Part shown: one piece after another, positions 52,399 through 61,724 of the stretch
Layout of the letters: each line of letters begins with the position of its first letter
Numbering within the stretch: the stretch's first letter is position 1
Origin: Mesodorylaimus sp. YZB2_4
Lineage: Eukaryota; Nematoda; Enoplea; Dorylaimida; Dorylaimidae
Assembly (NCBI GenBank): GCA_030248295.1
Contig: JASANH010000485.1
Span: 62,001-126,000, forward strand
Length of the DNA: 64,000 bases
Reading direction: 5' to 3'
Made by a program: the position numbers and the translations under genes
The notes under the pieces: generated by a model
Told to the model about the DNA's origin: nothing
Databases searched by the model: none
What the model saw: only the letters and a program-made list of their open reading frames with translations

Positions 52399-52736
52399 AG
52401 AGGCACTGTCTGTAAGGATCGACTCCGAATCGGCAAACCTTGAAAAATGACCCCCCCTATATTATTACATATTTCGAAAGTAGGTGCCATGGGGATCCCG
52501 AAAACGATAATCATTTCACGGCCAGATCAATATTGATAGAACAGGACCCGTTCAAAAATTTTTGGTGTCCAAGAAATGTGGGGTTTGAGAAAACCTGAAT
52601 AGCTTCATTGTTATGCGACCCAAAAGACTCGGACGCGGCTTATTTAAAGAAGCACCTTTTTCTCTACAAACCCTTGATATTTTTTAGAAAACAGTCTCTT
52701 TCTATAAATGACAAAATTTGATCAAACGCAAAAGTT
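52399..52736 (+). repeat. Left terminal inverted repeat of the 7.5-kb element
   Basis: Matches 59584-59920 in reverse complement almost base for base, including GCGACCCAAAAGACTCGGAC and TTTGATCAAACGCAAAAG. The solo copy at 50983 covers only its first ~230 bp. Confidence 0.9.
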
Positions 52737-53311
52737 CATTCTAGAATTTTCACTAAAATTTATCTCATTCGCGCATTTGTGGGAAAAAGCACTTTATTCC
52801 AGTATATGTTATGTAAAAAGAGATGGGCTTTCAAATGAAACCATCCGCGTCAAAAATAAGTGGATCGGAGATTGTCACGACCCAGTCAAACATTAAAACC
52901 TCCCAACCGGCGCGCAAAATTCAAATTTCCCGCACTTTTGCTCCGTTGTCTGCTGCGTGCGCGGTGGTACTGTGGTGTGTGCGAGCGCGGCGCGGTTGAT
53001 TTGAAAATTCGAATTTGAAAGCTTTCGAGCGGGAATAGAATAAAGATTTAATCAAGAAAACTTGTGAATATTCACGGTAAGGCTATAGACACTTTTAAGA
53101 TGACAGTTGTGCCTAAATTTATTGGTTCGAAGCAGAATGAGCGATTTTTATTATCGTACTGCGCGCAAACGATTCCAAAAAGCGACTACACGTTGGTTGG
53201 CCACGATGGCAACAAGTTCAGCCATTACGGACGTCTCGCTTGTAAAATCAATGGCCACTGGCGAGCAAGCGGAATATTATCGGCATTTGGAGGCTATGGG
53301 TATGACCAAAA

Positions 53312-53596
53312 TTGTTGATATATGTGGGGTACCTGAACTGCATCATGTGCTGTTGTTCAGCCGCAGTTTCTTGCGATATCATATCCTGTTTAATTTATAT
53401 GAACCAAATTTTTTTAGAAAAAGTTCTCATCGTCGGAATTATTGCCATAGTCGTCATCGTTGCCATGTTGGTCATCTGTTGTTTTTTCTTGGCGAAGCGT
53501 CGATTAGCAAGAGGTCGAATTGGAGCGAATGTAAGAGTTCCACCATTCGTGGATGGCCGGGTTGATGTCGAAATTGGTGAAAACATGGATGTTTGA
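53312..53596 (+). CDS. Small single-pass membrane protein ORF inside the transposon
   Basis: The frame encodes a strong membrane helix (VLIVGIIAIVVIVAMLVICC) followed by a basic stop-transfer run (AKRRLARGR) and a tail ending VEIGENMDV. An upstream ORF from the Met at 53137 (MSDFYYRTARKRF) could be its N-terminal exon, but the obvious donor (GGG|GTACC at 53329) and acceptor (TTTTTTAG at 53417) give mismatched phases. A GC-rich, promoter-like stretch with a TTTCCCGC site precedes it (52925-53000). It lies between the left terminal repeat and the transposase gene, so it is either element cargo or a captured host gene. Not recognised. Confidence 0.35.
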   Translation: MLIYVGYLNCIMCCCSAAVSCDIISCLIYMNQIFLEKVLIVGIIAIVVIVAMLVICCFFLAKRRLARGRIGANVRVPPFVDGRVDVEIGENMDV

Positions 53597-54281
53597 TCGT
53601 CGTAGCTAACGCATTTTTTGTATTCATTCGTTTTCTCTCCTTTCAGCGAATTCAATTCGAGTCAGCACAAGTTCGAAGAGTTTTCACTCGTTGCGCCTTC
53701 ATTTTAGGAAGTAACTATGCGCACAGCATCGCAGTAAGTGCTGTACATGCTGTCACGATGTCAGTGCCTGATGTCCTCTAGCGACACCGCATGCTTTTGC
53801 AGCTGGATCACATCCTTTCGCAACCTTGCTCTGTGGGACCTCAATAACCTTGGACTGTGGCATATTATCTGGGTATCTGGGTGGGACTGTGGTAAAGTTT
53901 ACAGCGCGACTGCTTCCGATGTAAACTCCCCCTTTCTGTGAGGGTCATTCTTTATGGCGCACCCGATATATATACTGTATGAGTAATACACGCAAAACAA
54001 ACCTCGTCAATCGGAATTCTGAACCTTTGAAATAAGTCTTGGTATTAGAAAAAGCTGTGCAATACAAATAAGCATAATGACTGTTTGCGATCAGGTTTAG
54101 CTCTGACAGCAGTACTTATACAGTATCAGTCACTATATAATCACAGTCATTCAACAAAGTCGCTGGACACTCAAATTATCGCGACTACTGAATACATATT
54201 CATGTAGCACATTCAGCCCATAATATTGACAAAACCCCACAAAACATAAAATACCCCTTTATAAAGATTGTATAATAGTTT

Positions 54282-55690
54282 TCAGGGCGACGATGGATCA
54301 AATGGAGTATCTGGAGAAGCCGTTCGCCTTACCTGCTCTATAGCCTCTAAAATGTGAATCTCAACTTCGTTTACGTAAGGCTCATTGCTCACTTCATCCA
54401 CCTCATCTACATCCTCATCCACTTCTACAGTACCTCTTTGGCGAGCAAGTCTCGACCAGAATGAGGATATTTGCTGCCACGTCAACCAGTTTTCAGGATC
54501 TGGAAATTGCACCTCCCTCCGCATTTGCTCCGCTACGTCCTGTGGTGTATGTTTTCTTCCAGTTGTAATTCCTTCTTGGAATTTCTGCTTCAGATATTCC
54601 TTTTGCGCAGCAGTAAAGCGTTTTACCCTCCGGGATGCTTGAAGCGCCCATCCTACGGGAAGCTGATCTGCCTCAGGCGCTGTAGTTCGCTCTTCATTTG
54701 CAACATTCCGAACAGCAGTTTCAATAGCCGGTATACTGGAGAACAGTTTTAGGCGGTCCAGATGGGTCTTATAATGGTCAATGGAAAAATCTCTTAAACT
54801 TTTACGTTCACGGCGGAAGACATGCTTCCCTACTCGGATATGTCTCGCCAGGTTTCTCTCATATTGGTACATTCTGACGCATCCTTCCTCTGGACAGGCG
54901 AAAAGACGCTTTTGTTGTGCAGTCTCATGTTCATCACCATTGTCATCTAGCTCATCAGTCTCTTCATCCAATTTCTCTTCCTCTAATGATGCAGTTTCAA
55001 GGTTATTGTTGCGATGGCACATTCTCTTGCCTCCAACTGGATTGCCATCAAGTGAGCGCCACAAATCTTCATGTTCATGAATCGAGGGCCTACGCAGAGC
55101 TTCTTCTAAGCTACCAAACGCTCGCAACTTTGGAATACCTGCAGGTTTTTCCCGGTATTCAAGCCTTAGACCAGGGCCTATTTCATATGCTCGCCAAACT
55201 TTCATTCCATCAGTGGAAAATACGAAATTGTAGTATTGACTTATAGCTTCGATACTAATTTTTGCATAATTCGGTGGGATGACCACAGCAGAGTGAATAA
55301 ATGTAGTTGACATCACTCCATCATGCGAGTTAGCGCAATGAAGAAATTCTTGTGCAGTGGTGCACTTATGGTTCTCGGCAACATACAGGTTAACATGACG
55401 TTTTATGATTGCTGCGGCCCTATCGCATGGGCCCTTTCCAGCTTGGGGGTCAGAGAAATCCCACCTCTTTATCTTGATTGGACTTTCTGTCCAAAGAACT
55501 GGAATAGAAGCAAGCGTCTGGGAGCCATGATAGCACCCAGCATTGTCTGATCTAATATATGCTGTGTCTAAGAAGGGCCGTTCTTGGTGTATGCGACGAA
55601 GCACATCCTTTAAAATGGCGATAACTGCATCTGCATCTTGCGACGTATCGAAATAACGAAGTACGCAATTTTTCCTTCAACCCCTTCCCC
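54282..55690 (-). pseudogene. RNase-H-like transposase with C2H2 finger, C-terminal part
   Basis: The minus-strand frame opens near 55690 (ADAVIAILKDVLRRIHQERP) and continues with IRSDNAGCYHG, KRWDFSDPQAGKGPCDRAAA, MKVWRAYEIGPG, a C2H2 finger (CPEEGCVRMYQYERNLARHI, then RVGKH) and a C-terminal KRFTAAQKEYLKQKFQEG with QDVAEQMRR. The Asp in SDNAGCYH and in DFSDPQ, with the earlier Asp-rich strand, would fit an RNase-H-type DDE core. I recall similar uncharacterised proteins from cnidarians, lancelets and fish but know no accepted superfamily name. The first 440 codons from 55604 are open and ATG-initiated. The N-terminal and central portions are displaced or lost by the pogo insertion. Confidence 0.65.
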
Positions 55691-56015
55691 CCTCTCACCT
55701 CCTCTTCCCCCCTCCCCTCCTTCTCCCCCCCTTTCAACCTCTTTCCCTTTAATTTTTTCCCCCCCCTTTCCTTTCCCCCATTCCTTTTCCCATACCGGCT
55801 TTCCAAATTATTCTTCGTTTTCTTTCCCCCCCCTTCCCCCCTTCCTCCTTCCCTTTTTTTTTTTTTTTTTTCTAAAACCCCCCTTCTATATCTCCCAACC
55901 ACCCCCCTGAGACTTTTTTTTTAATACCCTTTTTTCCCCCCCGGGGGGGGCCCTCTTTGCCCCCCGCCCGGGGGGGGAACTATTTTTTTTTTCCTTTTTT
56001 TTTCTCAACCAAACC
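55680..56015. repeat. Pyrimidine-rich low-complexity block (possible sequencing artefact)
   Basis: About 330 bp of almost pure C/T with long homopolymers, CCCCCCGGGGGGGG-type blocks and T-runs up to ~20. It starts exactly where the transposase reading frame ends and stops just before the terminal repeat of the pogo-like element. Natural DNA of this kind is rare; low-quality consensus at an assembly join is a real possibility. Confidence 0.6.
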
Positions 56016-56321
56016 ATTCATGCGCGCGAACGCGCGCTAGCGCTCGCTGTACAAACGAGTAAAGTTTACACTGATTTTGGAATTCCCGCCATCGTTCGCT
56101 GTGACATCGCGCTGTCTGCTGTGCGCGGGGGCGCGGACGACACGCCTTTTCACGTTATCATCACCCCTTTTTAATGGATTTAAAAATCTGATTTTGATTG
56201 ATCGGGTTGAAAATCTCGGCGATTTCAACTGAAGAAGAGAAAAACTTTATTTGAACAGGTAAAATCTTAAAGTTTGTGTTGCGGTTTTTGTCTTCATTTT
56301 GTCTCGCTCAGAAGTTTTACA

Positions 56322-57999
56322 ATGAGTGTTCCTAATATTCTTGCTTGTCTTGCTGAACTCGCAGATGTGCAGGCAATAATCGCACACGACAGTAGTTTTT
56401 CAGAGAACGAAAAACTAATTGCGTCACATCTCTGGCATTGTATGCAAGACATGGTGAAAAAAATGCAAAATGGAGAGTCTTTGCACAAATATACCTCACG
56501 ATCAGTGCAATCCGACACAAATAATAGCATGGGTGATGCAGGGTGTACTCACGAGAACGAAAAAAGAATGAAGGAGGGGGAAACTAACCTAAAATATAAA
56601 AAAAAAAATAAATAAAAAAAAAAAAAAATATAAAAACAGAATAAAGAAATTAAAAAACAAAAAAAAAAAAAAAAAAGAAATAATTAAAGATTGGACTGTA
56701 GATGAAATAAGAAAGGTTGTTGAATTCGCTGATAGTCATCCGAATTACTCGTTTAAGTCCTTAAAGCAAAAATTTCGCAGACTTCAGGATCATAAGATGC
56801 TTTCTCGCATGCGCATGTACTTAAAGCAAAATGGATCACGACTTCAAAAGCAGCGAGGTATTGATGCAGCTGTGTTGCAACAGTTCAAAGATGCTCGCAA
56901 TAATTTGCATGCAGTACATGATTCTGATCTACGCCGGTGGGGTAAGATTGCAGCAAGTGAAGTAGGATGTAATAAGTTCAAAGGGAGCAAAAGGTGGCTT
57001 TCTGCATTTAAACAGCAGCATGGTGTAACGTCTCGTAGAGTCACGCTGATCCAAACGTCCAAGCAGGTGACTGACAGCGCACGTATTGAGCAATCTGCAC
57101 AGGAATTCCGAGCACAGGTGCAAGAAAAGGCTCTAAATTTTCCGCATGATTTGATTTTTAACACTGATCAGTCAGGCTTCAATTATGAATTTCATTCAAC
57201 AAGAACTTTGTCCAGGAAAGGTGAGAAAGTAACTGCTGTAGGAGTGAGGTCAAAGGACAAGGGTACGCATTCGTATACCATTCAGCCGCTTATCGATTAC
57301 AACGGTAGGATTCGAGGTAAATTGTATGTTTGTTTGTGGGAGCCTAAAGGACGAATGGGGGAGCAAGTTGAGAAAAGTTACTTCAGAGCACCAAATCTTG
57401 AAGTAACGTGTAGCAAGTCGAGTAAACTATCTGGCAGTTTATTTACGCGATACGTGGACTTGGTCTTTTTTCCAGTGGTGGATGATGACTGCTTGCTTTT
57501 GCTCGATTCTCTACCACTGCATCACAACAATGAGTGTTTCGAAATTTTTGACCATAGTGGGAAGACCTGCACCCGGCTAAAAATACCAGCTGGAACGACG
57601 GGTACTACCCAGCCTCTCGACGTGGGCATTTTCAGGCAATGGAAAGGTGTTGTAAGGCGATGTTACGATTTTGTGAGTATGAATAGCATAATTGATCCAA
57701 AAACTGGTAAACAATTGAACATGACGAGCAGGGACAGTGTGTTAAAACTGCAGTCCCTGGTTCATAACCAGTTTACGTCGGATGCATTCGTTCCTATGGG
57801 GCACTATGCATGGTACAAGGCAGGTCTGCGCCCAGATGCGCCTGGTCCTTTCAAAAACGCTGCTGAGATTTTGTTTCCCAAAAACGAAACCAGTTGCTCT
57901 GTCAGAGGATGTCTGCATCCTTTCTTTATCAGATGTGCGTTTTGTAACTCCAATTTATGCTTTCAAGATTTTTTCATCGGATATCACACTCATTTTTGA
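56322..57999 (+). pseudogene. Pogo/Tc5-like DDE transposase
   Basis: An N-terminal exon-like ORF (56322-56615; MSVPNILACLAELADVQA) is followed by an A-rich stretch and then the main frame, open from ~56685 (DWTVDEIRKVVEFADSHPNY, a Psq/CENP-B-N-like helix-turn-helix) with an ATG at 56797. Next comes the second DNA-binding part (HTH_Tnp_Tc5: CNKFKGSKRWLSAFKQQHGV). The DDE core is complete: FNTDQSGFNYEF (first Asp), LLLLDSLPLHHNN (second Asp) and IPAGTTGTTQPLDVGIF (third Asp). The frame reads 400 codons from 56797 with no internal stop and ends at TGA 57997-57999. Poly-A tracts between the two ORFs (56596-56675) may be an intron or a damaged linker. The core looks potentially functional. Confidence 0.82.
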
Positions 58000-58133
58000 C
58001 GGAGAGAAAAAATTTTCGATTTATCGTGCATTAAAAGTAAGTATCGGTAAGAATTTATTTCATATTTGCTTTCAAATTATTCCCGGCTGTTTGATTTATT
58101 GAGACACTGCTACACGGTCATTTAGCTTTTCAG

Positions 58134-58465
58134 TTACTCAGATTTCAGCCGCTTGGTTTTAGATGGCTTTCGTATTCCGCATATTCGCTGTTTCTGTATG
58201 CATGCTTGCCGTTTTGCCGATGATGGGATCTGGACGGCCCCAGTGCGGGAACCCGTAGCCTGTTGACCATCTAGCATTGCGGCACTGTCCTGTCTTTCGT
58301 GTTCCACGTTGTTCTGCATGCCCCTTGTTCTTGTCCTGTTGCCGATGATGGGATCTGGATGGCCCCACTGCGGGGACCCATAGCCAGTTGACCATTTAGC
58401 ATCAATTCCAATTCCGTTTGCATGTTGTTCCGATTCCTTTTTGTTTGCTTCACGATTTCACCCAA
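58134..58465 (-). other. Minus-strand repeat ORFs within the pogo-like element
   Basis: Two partly overlapping ORFs (58465-58271 and 58319-58134) each contain one version of an ~18-residue repeat: MLNGQLAMGPRSGAIQIPSS and MLDGQQATGSRTGAVQIPSS. The DNA unit (58216-58277 and 58341-58402) recurs every 125 bp, so it is not a multiple of three and the two copies fall in different frames. The last ORF ends in a basic tail (KPSKTKRLKSE) like a nuclear localisation signal. It may be a second element gene broken by a frame shift, or plain tandem duplication. Confidence 0.35.
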
Positions 58466-59311
58466 CCTCCACGTGGTGTGAAGCGGGAACTGGTACCATG
58501 CATGCGGTACCTGCTGATGGGGTGAAAATCAGGTAAGGATTCTTTCTTTTACAGAAAATAGGACGAGGAAGAGGTGGCGATCAGTCACCTCAGCGATCAT
58601 TGCCTGGACAAGGTAACATTTTTACGTGAGCGTCGTCCCACATCAAAGGAATAATCGATGGATTTATGATAAACTGGATTTACCACGATATTTTCACTAG
58701 CTTTGTAGGGCTTTGTATAATATACCTGTATTGTAAAATAGTTTTTTTCTTGGCTAGATCGAGCAAAAAAACGAAAAGATAACTGTCACAAAAAATTCGA
58801 GTGACAAGTATTTTAGCTCACAAGTGTAACTGATCACCTTTGCAAAGTGATATGAACAATGACGCTTCGCTCAATATATGACAATCTTTCGGCTGGCCGC
58901 GCAACTATCAATACCACAATTAACCTGCCGTCGATTTCCCATATAATTACACGTCGAATCCTAACTACTGAATTTCTAGCTCGATAAATTCGCTGCCACT
59001 GTCGTGAGTTTGTAATCTTTGATAATACTAAACTGTGCTACCTTTTCGAAAGGCAAAATTGTTATGTAATAGAAACGCAAAACTGCTTCTTTCAACAAAA
59101 GAGAAGCATATATTGTCTGATTTGGGCGGGGTAGTAATCGTAAAATAATGATTCGACTAAAGTCGCACTCCCGCGCACAGCAGACAGCGCGATGTCACAG
59201 CGAACGATGGCGGGAATTTCAAAATCAGTGTAAACTTTACTCGTTTGTACAGCGGGCGCTAGCGCGCGTTCGCGCGCATCAATGTTATGTTTTGTTGAGC
59301 CTATAAGAGGA

Positions 59312-59575
59312 CTACAAAATCCGTATAGTCTCCCCACCATACGCGTCGGGCACCAAGGAGACCTCCCTCGTGAGAGCATATGCAATCGAATGCTCCCGCG
59401 TGTCAGCCATTGGTCTGACAGAAAGCTTGTAATCGGTTTTCAAATAGAGCTTGACTTCGCGCAAGCTTCTGATAAGTTCTTTTGCCCAGGCTTCATCTCC
59501 AGTAATTGCTTTCAAACGCTGCACAAGCAGAATTAGTGTGTCTATGCCCTCCACCCCCCCCCCCCCCCTCCCCCC
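59312..59575 (-). pseudogene. Displaced N-terminal fragment of the same transposase
   Basis: The minus strand reads IDTLILLVQRLKAITGDEAW, then VKLYLKTDYKLSV and ADTREHSIAYALTREVSLV, before the frame leaves coding sense at ~59280, where the pogo-like element begins. In this family, as I remember it, a Y-L-K-x-x-F/Y-K-x-H-V segment and an ADHCRxYALSD-like segment precede the catalytic core. This supports one ancestral gene running leftward and split by the insertion. Confidence 0.45.
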
Positions 59576-59583
59576 CCCAAAAA

Positions 59584-59920
59584 AACTTTTGCGTTTGATC
59601 AAATTTTGTCATTTATAGAAAGAGACTGTTTTCTAAAAAATATCAAGGGTTTGTAGAGAAAAAGGTGCTTCTTTAAATAAGCCGCGTCCGAGTCTTTTGG
59701 GTCGCATAACAATGAAGCTATTCAGGTTTTCTCAAACCCCACATTTCTTGGACACCAAAAATTTTTGAACGGGTCCTGTTCTATCAATATTGATCTGGCC
59801 GTGAAATGATTATCGTTTTCGGGATCCCCATGGTACCTACTTTCGAAATATGTAATAATATAGGGGGGTCATTTTTCAAGGTTTGCCGATTCGGAGTCGA
59901 TCCTTACAGACAGTGCCTCT
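59584..59920 (-). repeat. Right terminal inverted repeat of the 7.5-kb element
   Basis: Partner of 52399-52736. It ends ...CAGACAGTGCCTCT followed by the flanking TA. A poly-C run (59553-59578) lies just inside it. Confidence 0.9.
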
Positions 59921-60133
59921 TAAGTGCGCATAGTTGCGAGTTTTTTACAGGTAGTTAAGAATGATTTTTTTGGAAAAACGGCGTGAGTGTGTGGCTTTTT
60001 ATACAGTAGTAGATTGTAGAGTAGATTGACTACGATTCACGGCGCCCAGGCTGGCGGGGAGGCCCACAGCCGCGAAACACAAACAAAACTAGTACCAAGC
60101 AGGCGCCTAAAAAAATCTTTGTATGTTAGGGGC

Positions 60134-60336
60134 AAAAAGAAACGAGATCGGTTTACTCCCAAAGTCAAGATTATTGCAAGTGGGGGAAAATTATGTAGAG
60201 AATATAGGGTCGTGAATCAGCTGCGGTGGAAGACCAGTGCGATAGGTAAGAACATGTTTTTGCATCAAAAGGGAGGAACCCAGCTGATATCTTGGCTATA
60301 ATCTTGACTTTGGGAATAAATCGATCTCGTTTCTTT
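60134..60336. mobile_element. Small fold-back (MITE-like), ~40-bp inverted repeats
   Basis: AAAAAGAAACGAGATCGGTT with CTCCCAAAGTCAAGATTA (60134-60173) reappears inverted at 60298-60336 with two or three differences. The ~120-bp interior is unique. Neighbouring DNA (60353 on) is a separate dispersed repeat. Confidence 0.65.
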
Positions 60337-60352
60337 TTTTTTCTGTTTTTCA

Positions 60353-60676
60353 ATCTGTTTTTGTTCGAGGATCGATTTGTTTGGTGTTAGGCACATGTTC
60401 TATAGTCTGTGGTGGCTTAGTTTGAGGTAAATTTTTATTTGCGTCAACGCAAAACGAGGAGGTCCGGATACACGAGAACCTCAGCGGCGCCATTCGCGTA
60501 TGATCTTCCTGTGTAAACTGGCAATGGCCTGTCCCACCTTGAAGCTCCGAGCTGTACTTACCGTACAATATTGAGCTTAACGTCATAACCACGTTGCGCT
60601 AAATGTTTTTTTAGACACGTTTCTTTCAGTTATTGTGGAAGAAAGTTATAGCCTCTGACAATGAGACTAGTACGAG
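60353..60676 (+). repeat. Dispersed ~320-bp repeat, copy 2
   Basis: This is the plus-oriented partner of 47850-48172. It starts 15-20 bp after the end of a fold-back element (60134-60336), so the two may belong to one composite element of about 540 bp; copy 1 does not carry the fold-back. Confidence 0.75.
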
Positions 60677-61180
60677 GGGCAGAGCGGGGCATCACGCTAC
60701 TGGACTGGGTATGCGAGTGGAGCGATATCCCATTGCGGAGGGGGGGGGGGTGAAGATCGGATCCTCTTTTTCAAAAGGTCGATTTGGCGCCGGCTTATCT
60801 TGCCGAAGTGCCCTGTGTACCCTGAGGAGGGAGATGTCCAGAAAGAACAATTGATGAGAGCTGACGAAACGAAAACTTGAAGACGGACGATCGGCGGTGC
60901 TGAGATTTTGACGAAGAGAAGATCGCTCAGTTACTGCCCCCCCCCCGCAGCTAGCGAAGCTGCGTTTGTATGGCTTCAAAGAAGAACTACCATATTTGAT
61001 TGCGAGCGACAGTGGTCAATGATCATGACTGATCACGGTCAATGATGACGGTTAAGTGGGCGATGATTACAGCAGCACGCCACTGCTAGCAGATCCGTCG
61101 GGGGATCGAGTACCTGATGAGGATCGCTTTCAAGGCAATCGAGGCCCCATGCTGAATATATCATTTATTAGCGAAAACTC

Positions 61181-61724
61181 CATGAAATGAAACTAGGAAG
61201 GGTAGTACATGTGGTTTGATGCGCCTTCGGAGCAGGCCGGTCCAGGCTGACAAAAGGTGATCAAGAAAGATCCTGCCTGGCTACTGGCTGGTCACATGTA
61301 CTCGAGAGTGAACATTTGACCAAATTGTTGCCGATAGCAGAGAAGAAACTATGGCTCAGTAAACTATGAAATGCGCATTCTCCGATGTTTAGATGGGCTT
61401 ATTCCACGCAAAATAAGGTGCCGCACTTACTTCTTGTGATTGATTATCATTAGCCATCAAACAGAAAGGCATGCAAGATCCTCTATTCCATGAACAATCT
61501 GCATGCAATGTCATTCAAGGTCTAATGAGTGTCACCAGCCGCACCCGGTGACATAAATGAGGCTAGTTGTTATGGTCTACTTGTCAACCCTAAAAACCCG
61601 CGAGTACATGTGATCAGCCAGTAGCCAGGCAGGATCTTTCTTGATCACCTTTTGTCAGCCTGGATTGGCCTGCTCCGAAGGCGCATCAAACCACATGTAC
61701 TACCTTTCCTAGTTTCATTTCATG
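61181..61724. mobile_element. Fold-back element with ~125-bp inverted repeats
   Basis: Arms 61181-61306 and 61599-61724 are ~96 % identical in reverse complement (tips CATGAAATGAAACTAGGAA; inner end GATCCTGCCTGGCTACTGGC). The 292-bp interior has no ORF. No clear target duplication. It may be a non-autonomous DNA transposon. Confidence 0.75.

Larger units (their letters stand above)
56021..59278 (+). mobile_element. Pogo/Tc5-like DNA transposon nested in the 7.5-kb element
   Basis: Terminal inverted repeats of ~110 bp: 56021-56130 (TGCGCGCGAACGCGCGCTAG at the tip) and 59170-59278 in reverse complement, with few mismatches. The 3.26-kb interior carries a CENP-B/pogo-type transposase (56322-57999 region) on the plus strand and a repeat-containing ORF on the minus strand. 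Flanking bases are TCA on both sides (56018-56020 and 59279-59281), whereas pogo elements normally duplicate TA. The left flank is low-complexity, so the junction cannot be trusted. Confidence 0.8.
52399..59920 (-). mobile_element. 7.5-kb DNA transposon with ~337-bp terminal inverted repeats
   Basis: Left repeat 52399-52736 and right repeat 59584-59920 are reverse complements with nearly no differences, starting AGAGGCACTGTCTGTAAGGA. The element is flanked by TA on both sides (52397-52398 and 59921-59922). Inside, reading from the right end on the minus strand: a transposase N-terminal piece (59575-59312), an inserted pogo-like element (56021-59278), a low-complexity block (55680-56015) and the transposase C-terminal part (55690-54282). 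A small TM-protein ORF (53312-53596) follows near the left end. The high identity of the terminal repeats points to recent transposition. The transposase lacks its central part here, so this copy is probably not autonomous. Confidence 0.85.

Noticed and set aside
55638..55910. ORF of Pro/Phe/Ser-rich protein on the plus strand
   Set aside because: It is produced by the C/T low-complexity block and has no protein-like composition.
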